A stretch of DNA of 64,000 nucleotides from Clavaria fumosa (taxonomy: Eukaryota > Basidiomycota > Agaricomycetes > Agaricales > Clavariaceae). Under the pieces are notes generated by a model. It was not told where the DNA came from. It worked only from the letters and a program-made list of their open reading frames with translations, and ran no database searches. Below, piece by piece: positions 57,992-64,000 of this stretch (position 1 is the first letter of the stretch; each line of letters begins with the position of its first letter). The translations under genes and the position numbers were made by a program. The stretch is from the NCBI GenBank assembly GCA_951802425.1, contig OX637805.1, positions 1,178,001 to 1,242,000 on the forward strand, written 5' to 3'.

Positions 57992-59049
57992 CAGTGGTCC
58001 CTGTTAATTTAGTATACTAAATATCAGTTAATGTACCAAAATGCTTTGAACTCAAGCCAGCTACAGCTGATCCTACTAATGTCAGCAAATGCTGTAAAGG
58101 TAGTATACTTACATCCAGCTACTGCTGACTATACTAGTATACTTACATCCAGCTACTGCTGACTATACTAGTATAGCATGACATCACGCTTAATTAACTT
58201 GAGCTGTGAACTTAGTGCAGTAGTTGCTATCAAATAGTTAACTAGACATAATAGCTGTGTATTTATTGACATGAAATAAATAAGCCCAAATACAGACAAA
58301 TATTTATCAAATGCCTCTATATTGAAATTCAGCTTATATAAACATCAAAATATGGCCTCAAATTAAAACATTATATAAAATTGAATGAACTTCCTGAAGC
58401 TGTGGCAGTACATTGCCATGTTTATATTATCATAATTACAAGTGCTGTGCTCAAATTAATGATTCAATTCACAAGTACTACAACTGAGTTAATTAAACCT
58501 GCTTGTAACTACTGCACTCACAAATAGTAGACTCAAGTTGTGCATAGTGTGCAGAAATTACTGTGTAAAAGTGCACTATGGACCAAGTTAACTGGCAATA
58601 TTTTATGACTGCTATTACTGTTGAATAGTATACTACATCAATCAGAAGTTGCTGGATCAAGTTAACTGGAATATTTTTACCACTGCTTTTGCTGTAGAAT
58701 AGTATACTATACTAACCAGCAGCTACTGGACCAAGTTAACTGGTGTTATTTTATGACTGCTATTACTGTTGAATAGTATACTACAACAATCAGCAGCTGC
58801 TGGATCAAGTTAACTGGAAATACCCTGTAGCTGTTATTACTGTAGATTAGTATACTATGTTCACCAGCAGCTGCTGGATTAAGTTGACTTCTACTGTACT
58901 GTAATAGTATAGTCAGCATTAGCTGGACATAAGTATACTGCCTTCACAGCATTTGCTGACATTAGTAGGATCAGCTGTAGCTGGCTTGAGTTCAAAGAAT
59001 TTTGGTACATTAACTGATATTTAGTATACTAAACTAGCTGGGACTATTG
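57992..59049. mobile_element. Foldback / MITE-like element, 1058 bp
   Basis: Long imperfect inverted repeats: the first about 150 bp (CAGTGGTCCC, TTTAGTATACTAAATATCAG, CAAGCCAGCTACAGCTGATC) recur inverted in the last about 150 bp. A possible 3-bp duplication ACA flanks it (57989-57991, 59050-59052). The centre (about 58580-58890) has four tandem units of about 74 bp sharing AAGTTAACTGG and AATAGTATACTA. AT-rich, no ORF; a non-autonomous DNA element of unknown superfamily. Confidence 0.8.
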
Positions 59050-59085
59050 ACAAAATTTAAATCAACATGGTAACATAAAAAGCAA

Positions 59086-60142
59086 TTACTTACTCCAGTA
59101 ATCCCTCTGGAGGATTTCAAAATTCCTTTTGAATTCCTTGAATGCATCCCTTACCGCAGCCAACTCCACCTCCAGCTCCACCTCCCTCGAGGACTTTGGC
59201 ACCCACACTATCTTCTGCATGGGCTCCACGACTTGCTGTCGGAGCATCGCAAGCTCCCTCTCGAGATCGGCCTTTGGGACCAAAGTCCCTGCGACCTTCT
59301 CCTGTTCCTCCACCAACTCCCTCGACAATGCTGGTTTCGCAACTCGCCTCCTTGTCGACGGACCAGGCATCGGCGACCACAACCTTGTCCTCACCCGTTT
59401 TCTGCATCCTGCTTGTGTCGGGGTCCTCAGAATCGGTAGGGTGGGAAGCCTTCCCCCTACTCGGCTCGCGACCTTGGGCATCGCTGTGCCCATCGCTTCC
59501 GATCCTTCGGCGCACTTCAACGCCTCATCGACCTGCGCATCATCCCACCCGTATTCGTTTTTGATGCGCCATTGACGAGCATTTCCTGTGATCCTCCACA
59601 CACTGATGACATTTGCCAGCAGTGCTGCACTCGCACTGCCGGCCCTTTGCGACACAGTTGTCGCAATCCTGTGATTCAGCAATTAGAAACAAGATGGAGG
59701 AATGAGAAATAATTGCTATGCACCTCTCGCTCCATCCCATTCCACTCTTTATTTTCCTTTGCTGATCCAATTTCTTCCATGCTTTTAAAAATTCCATGGG
59801 CGACAGATCTGTTACACCTGCAGAGTTACCCCCCATCTCGCTGGAGTTCGCGATGCTACCCGCCACCTCGTTCGTAACCGCAATGTCGCCCATCGACCCG
59901 CTTGGGCCTGCAACGTCGTCCCTCGCCTTGCTGGGACCCGCGACCTTACTCTTCTTCCCCTCGTGCTTCGCAACTTCCTTGTGAAGGCACGCACAATGCG
60001 CCTGTTCCTCCTTTTGCCGAGTTAGTAACTGGGCCAGGGCTTCTTTGTCGCAGCCAGGCTTGGCCCTTTCATATTCTTTGTACATGCATGTCTTGTGCTC
60101 AAGCTGAGTTTTGGTGTGTTTGAGGACATTGGAAGAGACCAT
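59086..60142 (-). pseudogene. Antisense spliced gene, second copy (in G2)
   Basis: Same gene as in F, here with its ATG at 60142 (MVSSNVLKHTKTQLEHK). First exon to about 59724 with CDKEALAQLLTRQKEEQAHC, Ala/Gly/Pro-rich repeats and SPMEFLKAWKK; one frameshift near 59775. After the intron, DCDNCVAKGRQCECSTAGKC and CHQCVEDHRKC; then YGWDDAQVDEALKCAEGSEA, Pro/Arg-rich sequence, coiled coil, and a stop at 59086 that truncates the protein relative to the F copy, where the foldback element adjoins. Confidence 0.65.
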
Positions 60143-61399
60143 GGTGGTTGGACTCAGAAAATTTTTTGGGTGTTGTGACCTGATCAACAAACATCGCACT
60201 GACTAATCATCATGTGACTTCCACTCTCGCAGGGCTCAAGGCTTGAAGGGGGGGTAATGTCAGGACCCATTCATTTTTCTCTTGCCCAAACCAACTTTAC
60301 CGGCACCTACAAGCCTCCCGACTTCCCTCTACAACCTCGCGAGCTCCTCTACACACTTCCGGGACCCGCCATCCCCTTCCAGAAGCCTCCCCGACCTCTC
60401 CCACATTCACACAACACTCGCAACCATCATACTATACTCGTGTCACTTCCTGCCATCTCACTCTATGTGTGTCTACCACCCAAACCTGCCAAATCGAAGC
60501 ACGACACGCGGTTATGCAATCTTCTTCAGCCAGCACATGACTTGCCACATGGCACCACCAATGCCACTAGCATTACCCATGTTACCAGCATTACCCATGT
60601 GACTTCCCACCCAAGCGTCACCTGCATCACTACCACCATCCATGTGATTGCATGCATGGACCTCGTGACCTTAATGATGAAACACACCACTGGTGGCCAG
60701 TTGAGCACTACTTCAAATTATGCTTCCTTTCTTCTTCCTTGTCATTTATAACTATGAAACTTATGACCAAAGCATCTGTTCATGGTTATAGTTACCCATA
60801 TGATTATTTAACTAAGTCGTGACCCATGACTGGTCAGGTTCGCGACCTTACTTATGTTTCCCTTACCCCTCGCGACCTTAGTAGAACATGTCCATAGTCA
60901 CCTTATGACTGACCATACCCCGTACTACTATAGTTCTGTCACTTGGCGACCTCTGTACTTTTCCTCTTCTGTTATACTCTCTGTATGTACGTATATAAAG
61001 CCCCACATGTACTTATGGTACTCCAGACTTGATATTGACACACTTTGGTTTAAGCTTGAGGCTATTATGCCCTTTGAGCTTGGAACCACCGTGATTGATA
61101 GGTCTTGTCTCACTTGGTGACCTCAACAACACCAAGACACACTCTGCTTTATTCTAACTCATTCTCCATGCTCGTATAAACTCACACACCTAAGTATTCT
61201 CTTTCACTCATCTTGGTACTGATCCTTTGAACCCTATAGGTTCTCTCGTCAGTTGGCAAAGTCATTGCCTTCACTGACACACTTCTCAGCACTGTCGCGA
61301 CTACTTGCGACTCTCTCAATATCGTCTATTTCTCCCTCCTCGTCTATTTCTTCCTTCACGCTTCATCGGTCAACTTCACGACCTTCTCAGCATTACCTA

Positions 61400-61611
61400 C
61401 AGTGACTCACAAAACTGTTCCAACGTTTGGAACATTTCAATTAATTAGAGTGTAACTCATGAAGAAATTTAGATAAAATTATGAAAATATTTATCCAAAT
61501 GGGACACTATATAGGCCATAATCGTACCAATTTTCAAAATGCTTCAGTAACCCTTCACTGACATATGTGCATTTCTCTTAAGGGGTGACATTGGAACAGT
61601 TTTGTTGCAGG
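61400..61611 (+). repeat. Left terminal inverted repeat of the Tc1/mariner element
   Basis: 212 bp, from CAGTGACTCAC to CAGTTTTGTTGCAGG, matching the right end inverted with a modest number of mismatches. The inner end repeats the GTTCCAA motif also found close to the tip, as in elements with paired transposase-binding sites. Confidence 0.92.
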
Positions 61612-61758
61612 TGAAACTAACATGATAAAATAGACAGAATCATATGACTTTGTTGATTGTTTGGGCATATTTATGTTGTTTCAACAGTGTCACATGATCA
61701 GACCATGCTGGTGTATATATACAAGGCTTCTGGTACAGTTGACACCCCACACTTGGTC

Positions 61759-62775
61759 ATGCACCCACTTACACCATCTGACCAAAACCAAATACTTTCT
61801 ATGCTGGATGCTGGCCACTCTACTAGGTCTATAGCATCCTCCACTGGCCATGGCCTTTCCAGCATCTCTAGGCTTCACTCTAAACATCGTCCTCACCTCT
61901 CTAAGTCTCTTGGAGGTCGCCCTGCTAAGCTTTCCAGCACCAATATTCGCCATGCTGTCCATCTTATTGGCTCTGGGAGGGCTAGTACTGCTGTGGATGT
62001 GGCCAAAACCCTTACCAACATCACCAACCAGCCTCTCTCTGCCCAGACTGTGTGTCGTAGCCTGAAGAAAGCAGGTATGAAGGCTGTGGTGAAGAAGGAT
62101 AAGCCCCTTCTCTCCAAGAGGCACAGAAAGGAGAGGTTAGATTTTGCCTTGGCACACCAGTACTGGACTTTGGAGGACTGGAAGAGAGTTGTATGGTCTG
62201 ATGAGACCAAAATAAATTGTCTGGGCTCAGATGGGAAGAAGTGGGCTTGGAAAAGGGCTGGGGAGGGCTTGAGTGATAGGCTTATTGAGGGAACACTCAA
62301 GTTTGGTGGAGGGTCTGTGATGGTGTGGGGGTGCATGCTGTGGGAGGGAGTTGGATTTGCATGCAGGATTGATGGGAGGATGGATGGGGAGCTTTACTGC
62401 AAGATTTTGGAAGAAGACCTCCAAGCCAGCATCAGGTATTATGACAAATTGCCAGCTGACATCATCTTTCAGCAGGATAATGATCCTAAGCACAAATGCA
62501 AAAAGGCACAAACATGGATCCAGGAGAATGGCCTGAAGGTTCTTGCATGGCCAGCACAGTCTCCTGACCTTAATCCAATTGAACATTTGTGGGGTCACCT
62601 GAAGAGAAAGCTGGGAGAGTATGAGAGGGCACCTGGGGGGATGTTGGAGTTGTGGGAGAGGGTAGAGGAGGAGTGGAACAAGATTGACACAGTAGAGTGT
62701 CAAAGACTCATTGAGAGCATGCCTAGGAGGATTCAGGCAGTGCTCAAAGCAAAAGGGGGCTACACTAAATACTAG
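61759..62775 (+). CDS. Tc1/mariner transposase, DD34E
   Basis: 338 aa from MHPLTPSDQNQILSMLDAG at 61759; an upstream in-frame ATG at 61657 would add 34 residues without domain content. The N-terminus has two helix-turn-helix segments (HSTRSIASSTGHGLSSISRL and NQPLSAQTVCRSLKKAGMK). The catalytic domain has VVWSDETKIN (first Asp), GGGSVMVWGCMLW, FQQDNDPKHKCKKAQTWI (second Asp) and SPDLNPIEHLWGHLK (Glu). The spacing from the second Asp to Glu is exactly 34 residues. Length and all catalytic residues are as in active Tc1 members. It cuts and pastes the element by binding the 212-bp ends. Confidence 0.95.
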   Translation: MHPLTPSDQNQILSMLDAGHSTRSIASSTGHGLSSISRLHSKHRPHLSKSLGGRPAKLSSTNIRHAVHLIGSGRASTAVDVAKTLTNITNQPLSAQTVCRSLKKAGMKAVVKKDKPLLSKRHRKERLDFALAHQYWTLEDWKRVVWSDETKINCLGSDGKKWAWKRAGEGLSDRLIEGTLKFGGGSVMVWGCMLWEGVGFACRIDGRMDGELYCKILEEDLQASIRYYDKLPADIIFQQDNDPKHKCKKAQTWIQENGLKVLAWPAQSPDLNPIEHLWGHLKRKLGEYERAPGGMLELWERVEEEWNKIDTVECQRLIESMPRRIQAVLKAKGGYTKY

Positions 62776-62802
62776 ATTTTATGCTTTGGTAGCCAAAGTC
62801 CA

Positions 62803-63014
62803 CCTGCAACAAAACTGTTCCAATGATACCCCTGAAGAAAAATGTTCATATGTCAGGCAAACATGGATGAGGTATTTTGAAAATTGGTATTATTATGGCC
62901 TATATAGTGTCCCATTTTGATAAATATTTTGATAATTTTATCTAAATTTCTTCATGAGCTACACTCTAATTAATTGAAAAGTTCCAAACATTGGAACGGT
63001 TTTGTGAGTCACTG
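62803..63014 (-). repeat. Right terminal inverted repeat of the Tc1/mariner element
   Basis: 212-bp inverted partner of 61400-61611, beginning right after the transposase stop and ending at the TA duplication. Confidence 0.92.
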
Positions 63015-63261
63015 TATTTCTCTCAACTCGTCCTTTTCCCTCTCTATACTTTGTCTACCAACCTTGCGACCTTCTCAGTGACACTTCCCTCCTCTTTACT
63101 TGTCTCTCCTCATTCTCACATCTTCTCAGATGCCCTCGCGACCTTCTGGGACCGAGCATTATCGACTGTGCTCAACAGTTGATTGGTCTTAGTGAGTTTC
63201 CAGAACTGGTCACCAACAAGTCAACTTTCGGCATTACTTATGAGATGGGACAGGCCCTAAC

Positions 63262-64000
63262 AGTGAAGTGGGCAGGCTATCCCCATGAAGACAACATGTG
63301 GGAACCGAAGGCGAACCTGAAAGACGTGGCCGAGGCCATCACAAGCTTCCACCACAAATACCCACAGGCAGCCCATCCTCTCATGGTATCTTTTGCCTGA
63401 ACTGTCACACGCTCATCGACCCTGGAAGAAGAAAAACACATAAAACTGCAAATGACACCATTCACCCAACACCCTCTTTCTCCCCCTGCAAACCCCTCTA
63501 CTCGTCCCACTACCATGCCACCTGACCGCACGCCCACAATGCTGCGCTGAGGAACGCCTGGTCCCCCGTACTTCGCCTGCTGATCTGGTGGATGGCCACG
63601 GAACCTACCCTGCCCACCGCCTGCCAAAACTACCCACATACGGCCCGCATCCGACTTCCGACCTGCACCACCCATACTTGAAGGCCCACCTTCCTCGCCG
63701 GGTACGACCGCATGCATATGCCACATTCTAAATGCGGTTCGTATTCCCCAGGCCCACCACAACCTGGGACTAAATCCTCCCCCACTTATGACAGATGACC
63801 CCCCTGCATGCATGCCGCAGTTCTGCCAAAACCGGGAGCTCCTAGAGCCAGAAGACGATGTCTGGCTACAACGAATGGCCGAATGAATATGCAGGAGCCT
63901 CAGCTGCGCAATGTGGTGTGAACTTCGAGGCCTCGATTTTGAACAACAACGATATATCTTATGCACCTCCCCCATACTTGGTGAGCTCTGGGTAAACTCC
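63262..64000 (+). mobile_element. Element H: end of an E-like gypsy element (chromodomain and ORF3)
   Basis: The reading starts inside a chromodomain (VKWAGYPHEDNMWEPKANLK) and ends HPLMVSFA, stop at 63398, as E does (HSLTVSFA). After a short gap ORF3 begins at 63511 (MPPDRTPTMLR) and runs to the window edge with PPSSPGTTACICHILNAVRI, PPLMTDDPP and EPEDDVWLQRMAE, parallel to E ORF3; TGA codons at about 63549, 63581 and 63883. The upstream pol is not in the window because G2 lies there. Confidence 0.85.

Larger units (their letters stand above)
61400..63014 (+). mobile_element. Tc1/mariner transposon, 1615 bp, apparently intact
   Basis: Ends CAGTGACTCACAAAAC...GTTTTGTGAGTCACTG with a TA duplication on both sides (61398-61399, 63015-63016). 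The terminal inverted repeats are 212 bp each. It holds one uninterrupted transposase gene. In contrast to the retroelements around it, no TGA decay is seen, so it is probably a recent arrival. Confidence 0.95.
59050..63261 (+). mobile_element. Element G2: 5'-truncated relative of F
   Basis: Only the 3' end is present: the antisense gene (59086-60142), polypurine tract GCTTGAAGGGGGGGTAA (60241-60257) and 3' LTR (60258-63261, itself split by the Tc1/mariner element). Gag and pol are missing; the left border abuts the foldback element. On the right it interrupts the chromodomain of an E-like element (H). Confidence 0.85.
60258..63261 (+). repeat. G2 3' LTR, split by Tc1/mariner
   Basis: Parts 60258-61399 and 63017-63261 form an F-type LTR of about 1387 bp, TGTCAGGACCC...GGCCCTAACA, more diverged from the F LTRs than these are from each other. 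Confidence 0.9.

Overview
This is a window of fungal nuclear DNA, most likely from an agaricomycete basidiomycete (a polypore-like wood-decay fungus). The reasons are multi-exon genes with very short introns (about 45-60 bp, GT...AG), a seven-span membrane protein family that I know only from agaricomycetes, hydroxyquinol dioxygenase and GMC oxidoreductase genes, and Ty3/gypsy retrotransposons with chromodomain integrases. Every protein assignment comes from reading conserved motifs and joining exons by eye; no database search was made.

The left part (1-27661) is gene-rich. Seven genes lie on the minus strand: EXO1 (cut by the window edge), hydroxyquinol 1,2-dioxygenase, a seven-span membrane protein, a GMC oxidoreductase, phosphopantothenate-cysteine ligase, a SEC2-like Rab exchange factor and GFA1 (glutamine:fructose-6-phosphate amidotransferase). 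Then come, on the plus strand, a STN1-like telomere-capping protein and a tandem array of three paralogues of unknown function. A GlcNAc kinase with an intragenic minisatellite (minus) and RPC19 (plus) close the block. For all complete multi-exon genes the exon lengths sum to a whole number of codons. GFA1 and the GlcNAc kinase both feed the hexosamine/chitin pathway; otherwise the genes look like unrelated housekeeping and metabolic neighbours.

The right part (about 28031-64000) is a nested retrotransposon cluster. I read the layers as follows. K, an old minus-strand gypsy element, is split in its protease by F. F is a 28.6-kb interval, 28120-56697, with 1320/1321-bp LTRs and target duplication CAATC. 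F is split in gag by E (29851-46352, minus strand, target duplication ACGAG/ATGAG). E is split in its integrase by D (34877-41388, target duplication TTTCT), in its 3' LTR by a 2.6-kb non-coding insert X (target duplication AAGAA), and between gag and protease by a 305-bp solo LTR (ATAGC). F also carries a 1464-bp solo LTR of its own family in its reverse transcriptase (GAGAC). To the right lie a 1.06-kb foldback element, a 5'-truncated relative of F (G2) whose LTR holds an apparently intact 1615-bp Tc1/mariner element with 212-bp inverted repeats (TA duplication), and the end of an E-like element, H.

Almost every in-frame stop I found in these elements is TGA, usually where relatives have arginine (CGA), which points to CpG-specific C-to-T decay. 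The elements also carry extra genes: a spliced coiled-coil/Cys-rich gene antisense between pol and the 3' LTR (F and G2), and a third sense ORF downstream of the chromodomain (E and H).
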